Shown here: positions 1-10,852 of the stretch, piece by piece | Layout of the letters: every line of letters begins with the position of its first letter | How positions within the stretch are numbered: position 1 is the first letter of the stretch | NCBI GenBank assembly: GCA_002786025.1 | Contig: NHNW01000051.1 | Location: forward strand, 248,001-312,000 | Length of the DNA stretch: 64,000 nucleotides | Reading direction: 5' to 3' | Origin: Zasmidium citrigriseum | Taxonomy: Eukaryota > Ascomycota > Dothideomycetes > Mycosphaerellales > Mycosphaerellaceae | Program-made: the position numbers and the translations under genes | Notes under the pieces: generated by a model | The model's database searches: none | Told to the model about the DNA's origin: nothing | The model's input: the letters and a program-made list of their open reading frames with translations, nothing else

Positions 1-259
1 GGCCATGCTCCACGGATCAAGCAAGCAGACGTGAGAGCTTTGCTTCACTTGCAGGTTCCACACGTGCGGCATTGGCTCCGCTAGCGGTGAACTCTATTTG
101 CGGAGGTGCGCTAAATCAGGCAGTCCTCCGCCAAACGTCCACGGGCATTGCTCACTCACACACCCTCACTTCTCCCATCTTTTCACCTGACACTCACATA
201 CGGACGATGATAAGCCTGTGATCCAAGCCTCTTGATATTGAGAGGCAGCACCTAGAACC

Positions 260-1771
260 ATGACGACTCTCATTCCTCGCCCGCCCTACAGCGACCAAGA
301 GCTCGCCCAGCTCTACCCAAAGAACCTCGAACTGCAGCAAGTCCAGATCCTCCTTCGACATGGCGAGCGAACACCAGTCGGGCCACGCTTTAAGAATGCC
401 GGGCTTCACGGCACCTGGCCTTACTGCAAAGCTGCCAACGAGCTGAAGGCCACAATCCTGGCAGCAAACGCTTCGTGGGATCACCTGGCGTGGAAGAGGA
501 GATTGGAGACCTTGGGCAACGGCGATGCGCCCAAGTTGGCTGCGGGGCCCAATGGAGAGATCGATGCTGTCTGTCAACCAGGCGAGCTGACGGACAGGGG
601 AAGAGAGACCACAATGGGACTTGGCCAGCGGATACGGACGTTGTACGTGAACCAGTTGGGTTTCCTGCCATCCTCTCTAGACGACAGCTCAAGGGCGTAT
701 GTCAGCTTGCGTGCCACTCCTATTCAGAGAGCATTGGAATCTGTGCAGCAGGCCTTTACTGGACTCTACCCAGCAACCTCGCGAGCACCGGGCATGGAGC
801 CTCCAGCCATTGTCCAAAGAGCAATGCAGGATGAGACGCTGTTTCCCAACGAAGGCGGCTGCAAGAGATTCGCTGAGCTCTCACACGCTTTCGCTGATCG
901 GACAGCAAAGCTCTGGAACGACTCCATCGAGATGAAGTACATCAACAAGAAAATCGGAAAGTGGATGCCAGAAGCAAGTCCCGTGGTAAAAGTCGACTCC
1001 CATCCCAGATTATCCGGAGTCATGGACACGGTCAACGCCACTTTAGCCCACGGTCCCGCCACCAAGCTCCCATCAGAATTCTACGACTCCAAAGTCCGCG
1101 CCAACATCGACAGAATCACAACCGAAGAATGGTTCATCGGCTACCAAGAATCCTCCGAATACCGCAAACTAGGCATCGGCAGTCTAGTCGGCGACGTCGC
1201 CCAACGCATGGTCGAACACGCCAACAACATCGCCCGCGAAGGCGAAACCGCCCCTTTCAAAATGAAGCTCGCCGGATGTCATGATACCACCATAGCATCC
1301 ACGCTTGCTGCCCTCGGAGCCTTCGAAGTCGACAGAGACCACTGGCCCAACTTCACCTCGAACATCGCCTTCGAGCTGTTCAAAGCCAAAGACGCCCCGT
1401 CATCTAAAAGTGCTGTATGGCCAAGCAAAGAGAAATCCTGGTGGTTCTCTCTCTTCTCGTCTCCAAAACCCAGCACACCACCCGTCCGCGAACCTATCGA
1501 GAGCATGCCCGACTCCCTAAAGCAGAACCTCGAAGGCCACTACGTCCGCATTCGATATAACGATAAACCCGTCTCTCTCCCCTTCTGCAAACCCGTCGGA
1601 AAGCATCTGGAGGGTGATGAGAGTTTCTGTACGCTTGCGGCGTTCAAGGAGGCGGCGGATATGATTACGCCCAAGGACTGGAAGAGTGAGTGTAAGAGCA
1701 ATCTTGGCAAGTCGGCGTTTCCGGAGAGGATTGAGCCGCCGCCGGGTGTGGTGGCTAAGGAGCTGCAGTAG
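260..1771 (+). CDS. Histidine-type acid phosphatase (intracellular form)
   Basis: Single-exon gene of 503 residues. It belongs to the histidine acid phosphatase branch of the phosphoglycerate-mutase-like superfamily, which hydrolyses phosphomonoesters through a phosphohistidine intermediate. The nucleophile motif RHGERTP lies at residues 33-39 (catalytic His34), and the proton-donor pair His-Asp is at 341-342 in GCHDTTIAS, so both halves of the active site are present. There is no signal peptide: the protein starts with a short polar stretch, unlike secreted PHO5-type enzymes or phytases, so it probably acts inside the cell, like the lysophosphatidic-acid phosphatase type (ACP6). A Ser/Lys/Pro-rich insert at about 375-410 interrupts the C-terminal half. 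The ATG at 260 is the first one after a CT-rich leader. The gene converges on the alcohol oxidase at 2110. Confidence 0.9.
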   Translation: MTTLIPRPPYSDQELAQLYPKNLELQQVQILLRHGERTPVGPRFKNAGLHGTWPYCKAANELKATILAANASWDHLAWKRRLETLGNGDAPKLAAGPNGEIDAVCQPGELTDRGRETTMGLGQRIRTLYVNQLGFLPSSLDDSSRAYVSLRATPIQRALESVQQAFTGLYPATSRAPGMEPPAIVQRAMQDETLFPNEGGCKRFAELSHAFADRTAKLWNDSIEMKYINKKIGKWMPEASPVVKVDSHPRLSGVMDTVNATLAHGPATKLPSEFYDSKVRANIDRITTEEWFIGYQESSEYRKLGIGSLVGDVAQRMVEHANNIAREGETAPFKMKLAGCHDTTIASTLAALGAFEVDRDHWPNFTSNIAFELFKAKDAPSSKSAVWPSKEKSWWFSLFSSPKPSTPPVREPIESMPDSLKQNLEGHYVRIRYNDKPVSLPFCKPVGKHLEGDESFCTLAAFKEAADMITPKDWKSECKSNLGKSAFPERIEPPPGVVAKELQ

Positions 1772-2109
1772 AGTCGTGGTTGTTCGGAGGGAAGGAGCTT
1801 TATGACGAGATCGGGACTGGTGTTGTGGGTGTTGAATGTTTTCGGCTTCTGGGATAGAGAGGAGTGATTGATAGAAAGGAAAAGCTGTATTGTTTACGAA
1901 GAGTATGATACACCTAGATAGCGAATGACCTAGATTTGATGTTTTATTTCTACTCTGGTTCCCTTCTCCTCGGCCCTGTTGAATTGTACATATTCCTATA
2001 CATTTTTGTTCTGCGTTCCTTCTGTTTGCCGTTAAGACATGCCACATACCACATACTCTGTCCCATATACACTTTCTCCATCTCATACAAACTGGCCTTT
2101 CTCTCTCAC
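1772..2109. other. Convergent 3' region
   Basis: This stretch lies between the stop codons of the acid phosphatase and the alcohol oxidase, which point at each other. It becomes T-rich after about 1930, as expected for 3' UTR and polyadenylation signals. I see no further gene. Confidence 0.5.
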
Positions 2110-4532
2110 TCACAACTTCGCCCTCCCCACCACCCCCAACCCCTCATCATCCACAATCCCCCTCGCAATCCCCCTCGAAATCCCCATAGTCGTAATCATC
2201 GGATTAACCCCACTAGCACTTGGGAAAACACTCGCGTCGGCGATATACAACCCACTACACCCCCAAACCCGTCCCTTCCAATCCACAACACTATTCTTCG
2301 GACTCGTGCCCATGCGACACGAACCCATCTGATGCGCAGAAGCAAAACCCGTATCCGGCGAGGGAAGACCGTTGGCGCGGAGTTTCTGGATCCAAGATTG
2401 GAATTCGGTGTCTGTGACAGAGGGTGTGGCGAGGGATGTGACGTTGATGTTGGAAGTAGGGGCTGAGGTAGGGCGAATGAAAGGTTCGATCCCTGGCACG
2501 CCGACGTGGATTTCGCGGGCGCCTTCGACGTAGTTGATTTCTGCGAGACGGGCGAGCCCTTCGAGGATGTGGTTCTTGTCGTATGTGCTGGGGGTATACT
2601 GGATCGCGAGACTGCCATCGGCGGGATCGGGGATCACGCGGCCGCCGTAGCGGTCACGGGCGAGGGAGATGTACCCCGACATGCGACGCATTTTGGCGAC
2701 GGTTTCTTTCCATTGGAGACCGGAGGTCCAGGGGAACATGGGCAGAAAAGAACCCGGGATCATGGTCGTGCATTCGAGTTTGGCACCGTAGCCGTCGCCG
2801 TCGAGGTTTTCGAATTCGCTGACGACGGAGGTGAGGATCGGGCCTTCCCAGTCGCGGGTGTCTTCGTCCCAGACGGCGGCGAGCATAGAGACCGGGTGCA
2901 GGTGCAGGTGGCGGCCGATGTGTTTGTTTTTGAGGCCGGAGTGTTGGAGGAGGAGGGGCGTGTAGAGGGAGCCGCCTGAGATTATGGTGCGGCGGGCTTT
3001 GATTATTACTTCGCGGGTGGTGCGGTTGGGGGAGACGACGCCGCCGTTGGTGTCTCTGGCGGTCCAGGTGCCCCTGACGCCGGTGACTTCTCTGTTGACG
3101 TTGGAGTCGTTCTTGCCGAAGAGGATGGTCTTGACCTTGAAGCCCTCCATGAAGTTGGCTCCAGCTTCTTGGGCATCTGGTAGGAAGGTGACTGTTGGGC
3201 CCTTCTTACCACAGTCACGGCAGCCCCGCGTGCAGAAGCCGTCGCTGTGCTCTTCTCCGCCAGTGTTTTGAGGCACTGGCTTGGCCGTCCAGCCCAACTT
3301 CCTCGCCCCCTCCATCAACGTCCTGTTGCCCTTGTTGTGCTTGATGGAGGCATAGCTCACGCCCATTCGCTCACATACTGCATCCAGATCGGCCTGGAAC
3401 TCAGCACTGGTGAAATGCTTTAGACCAAACTTATGGGCCCATTCCCTTCGAACGATGCCCTGAGGCTGCAGCGAGGCACTCCAGTTGATCGTGCCACCAC
3501 CTCCCCAGGTTGATCCAGCTACGACCATCGTACTTCCATCCTCAGAAATGACGGCACCTCCATTGCCAAACAAGTGAATGCCGGCAGCTTCATCGGACAT
3601 AGGCAGGTAATCCGGCGTCCAGTAGTATTGCTGATCCACAACAAGCACCTTCAATCCCGACTCTGCCAACGTCTTTGCCACAACTGCACCACCGCAGCCA
3701 CTTCCTACAATGACTACATCCGTCTCGATGACCTCTGGCTCAGGAGACGATGAAGGTGGGATTTGCACAAATTGGAATGGGAAGCCTGGACCTGGATTCA
3801 CGGCATTGACGGGAATCCGCGGATAGGAGAGGAGTGCACTTAGATTAGGAGACGTCCTCAACCAGAACAGCCGCGTCAGTGTTATGAGCGAGCGTTGCAA
3901 GAAGCGCAGTGGCGGAAGTCGCGACTTCGCCCATCCCTGGAGAATCTGCTCGCGGTCCTCAATTGGAAGTCGGTCCAGAGGTGTCGCGTGGCCTGTGAGT
4001 AGGAGAGCGCCGGCTCGTGTGCTAGATTTGGTCAGCCTGCGCGTGACCCGCCATACATAGCATGTTGGGAGGAACAAGTTCGGGCTTGAGTCGGACAGCT
4101 CAACACGTCTCGTAACATACGGATGCACGAGCGGTGGGGTGATTCTAGTGTGAAGAAAGCAGTGGAGACGACTTACTTCAGGGCGTTTAGAATGAACAAC
4201 AGTGGCTTGCGAGCAGTTTCGGTCATGTAAAATGCCAGCATGCGCATCATATGCTCCTTGAACTGAGGCGTGGCCGAAGCGTTCTCGGCAAGATAGGCCG
4301 GCACGACCTCGCTGGAGGCATCGCTGGCCAGATCTCGTATGCGCTTGGCGGTGGCATCGAAGACCTCACCTCGCAATGGGTGCTGCAACAGCTTGTTCCC
4401 CGTCGACTGGGTGAAGGACGGGGTGACGGTATCTGCTATCGCGGAGAGGATGCCCCATTGCTCCGCAGACAGAGGATCCTGGGCGGGCGGCGGAGGGAGC
4501 GGTGTCGCGGTCTTGTCCTCGTTGGCGGACAT
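2110..4532 (-). CDS. Long-chain fatty alcohol oxidase (GMC family) with peroxisomal signal
   Basis: Two exons, 4532-4177 and 4021-2110, give 755 residues; the intron has a GTAAGT donor and TAG acceptor and keeps the frame. The product is a GMC-type FAD oxidoreductase of the fungal long-chain alcohol oxidase (FAO) family, which oxidises fatty alcohols to aldehydes with O2 in alkane and fatty-acid omega-oxidation. The N-terminal exon resembles the FAO-specific helical region. The FAD dinucleotide-binding motif VGSGCGG is near residue 225, and the C-terminal GMC part contains SAHQMGSCRMG and SGVNPMITTMG. The protein ends in RAKL; AKL is a canonical type-1 peroxisomal targeting signal, in line with use of the aldehyde or H2O2 in peroxisomes. 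The start at 4532 (MSANEDK) has an A at -3; an upstream in-frame extension lacks conserved look. Confidence 0.9.
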
Positions 4533-6074
4533 GTTCTTATCGGCGGAGCAGCTGTCGGGCCGGAATGCGTTGCCCGGGTCTGGTGCGAGGGTAGGTTGCT
4601 TCACATGTGCAGCGCAGCTCAGTTGTCTTGGGCGTGTGGTTGCAGCGTGCAACGAGGGGCGGCTGCGGTGAGAAGTTGACTTGGACAGCTGCTGTCTACG
4701 GCCTCATCTATTCAATACTGTTGCACAGCGTCGCGGTGGGCGGGGGCGGCGAAGATGCCTCGATGGTTTGAGCGTACAGAGTGGCTTGGCACCTCCATCC
4801 AGCAACCGCTGGAGGTCGAAGGCTCCCGCAGGCGCCGTGAACCAACCGATGCCGAGGCGGAATCTCTCACACCTTACCATCCTGGACCCTGGAAGCGTGC
4901 ACATGTCAATTTCCAGACGCGACGTCACGCCAATCTCGCACCCGTCGTCTTCGCTCAGACATGACTGCAGTGAGGGAGTCGTTCCGATAGCCAGGACAGG
5001 AGGGAGCCCGCTATCTATAAACCTTCCGCACGCGACATCGATCACCAAGATGTCTCTGGGGGAGCAGACGCTGGGCTGCCCATGGGAAATGACTGTCATC
5101 GGCCCAAGCACGGGCAGGCGAGCGCTGACTTGCAGCGTGCAGGCGAGGCTAATTCACTTAGGCTCTGGTGCACTGACCGCCTGCTGATAAGGAAGTCCGC
5201 CAGCCAATGAGCGGCGCGGATTCAGAAGATGAGCTGCGACGAGCTGGTCGCCGGCGGTGGGCCCACGAATCACAGCGCGCGTGTTGCGGCTCTTCACACA
5301 CCAAGGACCCTGGGAGTTGTCGTCGTCGCAAGGTTGTGCATCACAGACCTGGCCGGGTTGGGGAGCTATATCGCACTATTCGGGCGAGACTGCTGCTGGC
5401 TGTGGTGGGTGTTTTGAAGGCGAAGAAGCGGCGACAGATGGATCGCAGAGGTGTCTGGAGGGGACTGACGGACTGTCGTGTGGCGGCGCAGGACGACGAG
5501 AGGTCGGTGGCGTAGCACAGCGTCGTGAGCAGACACGCGAGAGCCTGCTCAGTGTGGTAATGGTCCGGGATGCTCGACCCACTTGCGAGAGCCGTTGTGA
5601 AGCTTGTGCCCGCCAGCGGAAGTCATGGCGGCTTTTGGCAGGCCTGCACGCCTGGCAGCAGGGGCGGTACTCGACTACTAGTAGCAATCAACGCCCGCCC
5701 AGCATCGTTTCCTGGTGCTATGCGTCTTGCTGCATGTCCGCTCCTTTGTTGATAGCCATGTGCCGGGAGATAGCCAGCCTGTGACACGATACCGGCAGCC
5801 CGTATCTGTTATCGACCCCCAGATCGCCAATTGGAAGCCCGCCGGCCTGCGCCAGACGAGCTTCTACTGCGCTTCCTTGCTGCGAACCCAGCGCTCTCAG
5901 ACCGCTTCGAAACAGGAGGCCGCGCTCAGAGATACGGAGAGCATACAAGGCCGCGCCGCCTGCCATTGTCCGCCGCCTCTTTGATCGTTCGCTCCGACAA
6001 GCGAGCGGCAAGAAAGCGACTCGGCTTCGCGATCCCCATCCTCCTCCTCGAGTCCCGCCTCGTCAACCACCAAT
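4533..6074. other. Divergent intergenic region, no gene seen
   Basis: This 1.5-kb stretch separates the divergent alcohol oxidase and FYVE-protein genes. It holds several short overlapping open frames on both strands with no recognisable domain, and probably contains both promoters and a long 5' UTR of the FYVE gene. Confidence 0.45.
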
Positions 6075-6935
6075 ATGATGGCAACGACATCCATCGTCAA
6101 CCCCATGGCGAACTCCAAGTACTACATGAATCCATCCGCTGGACCATCACCGCCCGAGACTTACCAGTACGGCAAGACAACGATCCCACCTACGTCGCAA
6201 ACCCCTCCCTCGAACAACATCTCACCCACCAACTACCACTCCAACGTCAATGCTCGCCAGCTGCGCCAACCTCGCCAGCCGCTGTACGTCCCCGCCGCCC
6301 TTCGACCGAACGATCGACTCGGCAGACCGACCGACATTCCAGGTCGACCGCGAGCCCCAGATACGCCGCCCGCCAGCAAAGATAGCAGCTTCGACAGTGC
6401 ACGCAGCGATTCGCCGTCAGCGATTGAGGTCGCGGCGGGTCTTCCACTCGGTGGACAGGGCGAGCAGGACATCGACAGCCTGCGACGAGGTCTAAGCCGG
6501 GCAGCAAGTGAGAACTACTCGGAAGAAGAGTTGGGCGACGTGACAGGGCCACCAACAACGGCACATTGGAAACCGGACGAGTCGTCCAACTCCTGCTACA
6601 TTTGCAGCGAATCGTTCACCTGGTTCTTTCGACGGCACCACTGCCGACGTTGCGGCAACCTGGTCTGCGACTATCACATCAAGTACAGCGTCCCACTCGA
6701 CCAGAATGCTCGCTATCACCCACAAGGTTTGACCAGCAAGGCATGCAAGCCCTGCTTCGACGGCTGGAAGGTCATCCGGAAACTTCACCACTCCCGCACC
6801 TCCAGCATCGCCGAGTCTTCCAACAGCTCACAAGGCACCGCTATGCCCATCCCCCGGCTCAACAGACTGGCCGACGAACCTCCTGTCGGCAGCATGGCCC
6901 GCTCAGAGGGAGGCATGGTCTGGAGCACCTTTTAA
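6075..6935 (+). CDS. FYVE zinc-finger protein, Pib2-like
   Basis: Single-exon gene of 286 residues. The N-terminal half is low-complexity (Pro/Ser/Asn-rich). A FYVE domain follows at about 165-235: a W-rich entry, CYIC at about 174-177, the phosphoinositide-binding core RRHHCRRCG near 185-193, and the closing CKPC pair near 222. FYVE domains bind phosphatidylinositol 3-phosphate on endosomal or vacuolar membranes. The extreme C terminus, MVWSTF, resembles the conserved W-S-[ST]-F tail of yeast Pib2 and its fungal homologues, which act at the vacuole in glutamine signalling to TORC1. I infer a Pib2 orthologue that lacks the long yeast N-terminal region. Two Met codons at 6075 and 6078 are both possible starts. 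It could instead be an unrelated FYVE adaptor; the tail is the best argument against that. Confidence 0.82.
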   Translation: MMATTSIVNPMANSKYYMNPSAGPSPPETYQYGKTTIPPTSQTPPSNNISPTNYHSNVNARQLRQPRQPLYVPAALRPNDRLGRPTDIPGRPRAPDTPPASKDSSFDSARSDSPSAIEVAAGLPLGGQGEQDIDSLRRGLSRAASENYSEEELGDVTGPPTTAHWKPDESSNSCYICSESFTWFFRRHHCRRCGNLVCDYHIKYSVPLDQNARYHPQGLTSKACKPCFDGWKVIRKLHHSRTSSIAESSNSSQGTAMPIPRLNRLADEPPVGSMARSEGGMVWSTF

Positions 6936-8311
6936 TCATCACGACACCCTACTACACGATCACGACCTTATTAGCAACGGAGTTCACGGCCGGACATGCT
7001 TTTCAATCACACGGGCAACAACATCACTATTATCAACTACTGGAAAGGGATCCTTGACATTATTCTGGCTGCGTTCAAGCGCTTCGCTTCACCCAACAAC
7101 AACCCTCAACAACCGTACATCCAACCCGACTAATCGACGACGATACCGTCGACTCCGGGGTACTTTTTTCTGCTGATTAGCGTTGTTTTATTTTATCCAG
7201 CACGATTCATTGTGATACCCCAGCGGCAGTATTGCACAATAGATCGTCTACTATTACTTTTTTGATACACCTGGCGTTTTGATATTGGAATGGGAGCGAT
7301 GGGAATGAGGATATATCTTGTATCAATAGCACTACTACGAAGAAGAGAGAATACGAAGATGTGGTTATTCACAAAGTCCAAACATGTTCCTTCCTTGCTT
7401 CCCACCTGTTCAGTGTTCACGCGACAGCTCAACAACCAGCATCCTTCATCCCCAACCACATCGTAGGAATTCTGGTTGACGTTGACGCCGTCAGTCACCG
7501 CAAGATTGGCTGTGCATGTGGGTGGCGCTCTTCGGCAGTGCGGCCATTGGCTACGGCAGGGATCTCCGGTGCCGTTGCGCTAGTGCTTGCGCTAGAATTT
7601 GGCTTTAGACTGGGATGGGAAGGAGTATCCCGGCGGCGTATTGCTTGGCTGGTGGTTGGTTTCAAGAATCGTATCAAGTATTGCTTTTCTTGGAAGGTAT
7701 GGACTACTGGCGGTAGTTTGTTGCTAAGGCAAAGACAGGTGGGAGTGTGACCATCTAGTAGATGATGGCGAGAGGAGGCGGAAGGTCTAGCCACATACTT
7801 GCGGATGAGACGACTTCCTAGGTCGATGGTGAACTGACGTTTCTCCAGGTCGATGATATAAGCTTCAATCCTATGCTGCTATGTCTCCGATGATCAGTTT
7901 ACGGCGACCGAACGAGTCTCAGATGGCTCCAGACTACGACACCGCTCTTTTGATAGTACTTCAGCCTGAATTCAATGGTCGGGTGTGGGAACCGGGCCGG
8001 GGTGTAAGGGTCGGGAGGGTGATCCGATGGGTTTGGGTTGACTTCACTTCGATGAGCGATATAAAGGTTGTTGTTGATATGGCCTGAGAGGTAGGTATTT
8101 GGAGAGAGATGGAGGCGTCGTCGCGAGGCCAGTGACTTGGACGGTTTGAGGACTGGGGAAAGGCCTTGATCTCTTCCAGAATGATTCCAAGAGGGCCATG
8201 GATGCTGAAGATCGGATGTGCAGAGGTGGCTCTTCCAACGGAGATGGCGCTGGGTAGGCCTCTGTCTTCGTGTCTCTTCATCTCTCTCATCTCCCCCTTC
8301 ATCCACACCCC
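6936..8311. other. Intergenic region, no convincing gene
   Basis: It contains the 3' UTR of the FYVE gene and the downstream flank of the coiled-coil gene at 8312. Open frames at 7361-7750 (+) and 7495-7794 (-) overlap each other and show no domain; I treat both as noise. The region 7140-7380 is AT-rich. Confidence 0.4.
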
Positions 8312-9001
8312 TCAGAAAAACTCCGTAATCATCCTCTGCCTACCCCCAGGAACCCTCACCCCAAGCGTCTCCATCCACCTCCCAATCTGCAAAACCTCCA
8401 ATCTCCATTTTCCCGCCACCCTCATCACCTCCCTATCCTCATTCACAAAAGCCTCTCCCATCATCTCCAATTTCTTCTGCTCTCCAGGCAATAGCGACAG
8501 TTCCCGACTCGCCTCCCTCGCCCGATCCCTCAAAGCCTTGAATCTCTGGTATTCTGCGATCTCCGCCTGCTTGATCTGCTTCTCCCACCCGTTGAGTCGG
8601 GAATCCGTCTGTCGAAGCGCGTTGTAGATCCTATTCGTCTCCGTTTCTGTTGATACTGCAGGGCGAAGGAACATGCGCATGTGTCTCTCCAGGGTGATGT
8701 CGAAGACGGGATAGCCGAAACGTTTGAGCAACTTGGTGCGGGAGGCGAGGTATTCGATCTTCCAGTTGAGGATGTGGAGGAATTTGTCCAGGGGTTTGCG
8801 TTTGGCGATTTTCGCTTTCACCTCCTGAAGGCTTTGGTTCTTGCGTTTCACGCGCAGACTGGGAGGGAGAGGCACGGGGCCGGGTTCTTGGTTACGCACC
8901 TCGCGCACTTCGGCCCACCATTTCTTGCGCGAGGCGTCGATGGTGCGCGCGAGGAGAGCGAGGTGTTCTTGGAGTTGAGGTGAGGGCTGCTTTGCCGGCA
9001 T
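8312..9001 (-). CDS. Hypothetical helical / coiled-coil protein
   Basis: Single-exon open frame of 229 residues with an ATG start and fungal codon use. I do not recognise a family. The sequence is rich in Lys, Arg, Glu and Leu and looks almost wholly alpha-helical. Heptad-like stretches occur at about 60-90 and 120-180. There is no signal peptide, membrane segment or cysteine cluster. Trp residues at 28-29 (KKWWAEVREV) and the segment NWKIEYLASRTKLLKRFGYP near 80-100 look constrained. The basic C terminus ends RMITEFF. It lies convergent to the FYVE gene and in the same direction as the aminopeptidase 294 bp upstream. It may be a small scaffold or RNA-associated protein, but this is not supported by a motif. 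Confidence 0.65.
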   Translation of the reverse strand: MPAKQPSPQLQEHLALLARTIDASRKKWWAEVREVRNQEPGPVPLPPSLRVKRKNQSLQEVKAKIAKRKPLDKFLHILNWKIEYLASRTKLLKRFGYPVFDITLERHMRMFLRPAVSTETETNRIYNALRQTDSRLNGWEKQIKQAEIAEYQRFKALRDRAREASRELSLLPGEQKKLEMMGEAFVNEDREVMRVAGKWRLEVLQIGRWMETLGVRVPGGRQRMITEFF

Positions 9002-9295
9002 GATTCTGGTGTGAATGGGATTGACTTGTTGTTGGGATTGATGCTATCTCGACTGTCCAGCAGTGCGACGATGCGATTGAGAGGGTGTTTGAGGGGTGGA
9101 AGAAGAGGAAGAGAGTTGGGGATTGGGTTGGGGAAGATATAGGTGTGGTTGGATTGTGTGTCTATTGTTGAGGGCTATTGTGAGGGGTGTATTGTAACTT
9201 GCTATTGTCGATGTGAGGGCGGGCTTGGCGGTCATATGTGAATTGCGTAAAGAGAGCGCTTATTGTGATTTTGTTATTGTGGGTTTATTGATGGT

Positions 9296-10852
9296 CTATT
9301 GTGCTGAAGAGGCTGCTTCGCGGATAATTTTGAGCATCTCTTCACCTTTGGGAGCTTTTGTCAAGTTCTCATATCCTTTCTTGGTGATGAGAATGCAATC
9401 CTCGATCCGCACGCCACCGACGGGAATATACCGCTTCAACACTTCTTCATTAACATACTTGATCATCTTTGGATCACTCAAGAGATGCTCCATCATGACG
9501 GGATTGAAATAGATGCCAGGCTCAACCGTCACTATCATCCCAGGTTCGAGCACGGGTGCAGCTGGGCTGTCAAGGGAATGACACCAGGGGCCAATGGCAA
9601 ATTTGCTTGGACTGTCCAGTTCTGACGCCCACGATGCTGCTTCCGGCCTGTACTTGACGTATGCTTGTCGCAAATCGTGGGTGTGCCCAGTCATTTGCGC
9701 GGGAGCGGGTGGATGTGGTACAGGCGATACGTCGTGAACGTCTAGACCGACATGATGGCCCAGCCCATGCGGCATGAAGGCCATTGATACACCAGCATGG
9801 AAGAGCTCATCCGGCTCGCCTTTCACGATTCCAAGCTTCAGTAGGCCGTCGATGATGATGTGGTGGGCATGCCAGGTGATTTCGATGAACTTGTTGCCGG
9901 GACGCAACTGCTTGATACAAGACTCCTGCACCTTCTCGACAAGCTTGTAGATGTGTTCTGCTTCTCGTGAAGGCCAGTGACCAGGATTCTGCTTGTTGAT
10001 GGGTATGGTTCGAGTCACATCTGAAGCGTAACATTCCACTTCACATCCAGCATCGAGAACGACCGTCTGCCCTTTGCCGAAGTCTGCTCTATTATCGGAG
10101 TAGTGAAGCGTAGCAGCGTTCGGACCTGAGCCGACGATGGGATCATATGCTTGTTCCTTTGCCCGCCGCGCTGTACAGACCTGCATGAATGCCGCTTCAA
10201 CGTCCGCTTCATTCCTGAAGCCGTGCATGCCTTTCAGGACATTCTCGTGAGCTTCTGAAGAGATGTCATTGGCTCTCCGAATGAGGTCAATCTCGTGGTC
10301 GTCTTTGATGACACGGCATGCGTGCAACGCCTGCTTGAGGAGATCTGAGGTGTAGTAACTCATGAGGGACCTCCCATTGTCGTCGAGCCTCGAGGGATAG
10401 AATTGGGGTAACGAAGGCTTGGCTATCCCATCATAAAAGGTGCAGCATATGGCTTCCATGATGTCCTCCATGGACACTCCTTCTTGGCTCTTAATGTATC
10501 GCGCTTCGTCGATGTCGTACTTCTCCATGGCTTCCGCGATTGTGCTGCCTCGTCCATAGAATACAAGCTGCCTCCAGCTCAAGTCGACTGGGGGAAGCCA
10601 AAGTATCAATTTCTCCTCCCCGATATCGTAAGATACACCGCAATCCGGTTCGTTGCATCCTGTGAGGTAGTAGAAGTCCCGATTTTGCCTAAACGGGGCC
10701 GGCATATCACTTTCTGGCAAGTTCGTGCTTTTGGTACCAGCCATCAATATGAGTCCGGAATCGGTGCCCAGTTTCTCCCCAAATCGCCTGGCATGGCTCT
10801 TCGCTGGGTACTTGTCCATGCCTTTGCCCTTGAGTCGAATGTTGACGTCCAT
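9296..10852 (-). CDS. pepP: Xaa-Pro aminopeptidase (aminopeptidase P, M24B)
   Basis: Single exon, 518 residues. The product is a metallopeptidase of family M24B that removes the N-terminal residue before proline. The N-terminal aminopeptidase-P domain begins with KYPAKSHARR, and the creatinase-type catalytic domain holds the five usual metal ligands: two Asp in VVLDAG and ASDVTRT, His in the HGLGHHVGLDVHD segment, Glu in VTVEPGIYF and Glu in VRIEDCILIT. No signal peptide is present, so it is cytosolic. I chose the ATG at 10852 (MDVNIRLKGKG; context CAAAATGG): the open frame extends upstream only through non-ATG starts, and fungal homologues also begin shortly before this KYPAK motif. Confidence 0.93.
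   Translation of the reverse strand: MDVNIRLKGKGMDKYPAKSHARRFGEKLGTDSGLILMAGTKSTNLPESDMPAPFRQNRDFYYLTGCNEPDCGVSYDIGEEKLILWLPPVDLSWRQLVFYGRGSTIAEAMEKYDIDEARYIKSQEGVSMEDIMEAICCTFYDGIAKPSLPQFYPSRLDDNGRSLMSYYTSDLLKQALHACRVIKDDHEIDLIRRANDISSEAHENVLKGMHGFRNEADVEAAFMQVCTARRAKEQAYDPIVGSGPNAATLHYSDNRADFGKGQTVVLDAGCEVECYASDVTRTIPINKQNPGHWPSREAEHIYKLVEKVQESCIKQLRPGNKFIEITWHAHHIIIDGLLKLGIVKGEPDELFHAGVSMAFMPHGLGHHVGLDVHDVSPVPHPPAPAQMTGHTHDLRQAYVKYRPEAASWASELDSPSKFAIGPWCHSLDSPAAPVLEPGMIVTVEPGIYFNPVMMEHLLSDPKMIKYVNEEVLKRYIPVGGVRIEDCILITKKGYENLTKAPKGEEMLKIIREAASSAQ

Noticed and set aside
7361..7794. Two overlapping open frames, about 100-130 codons, on opposite strands
   Set aside because: Neither has a domain, splice support or a conserved look, and each may be a shadow of the other.
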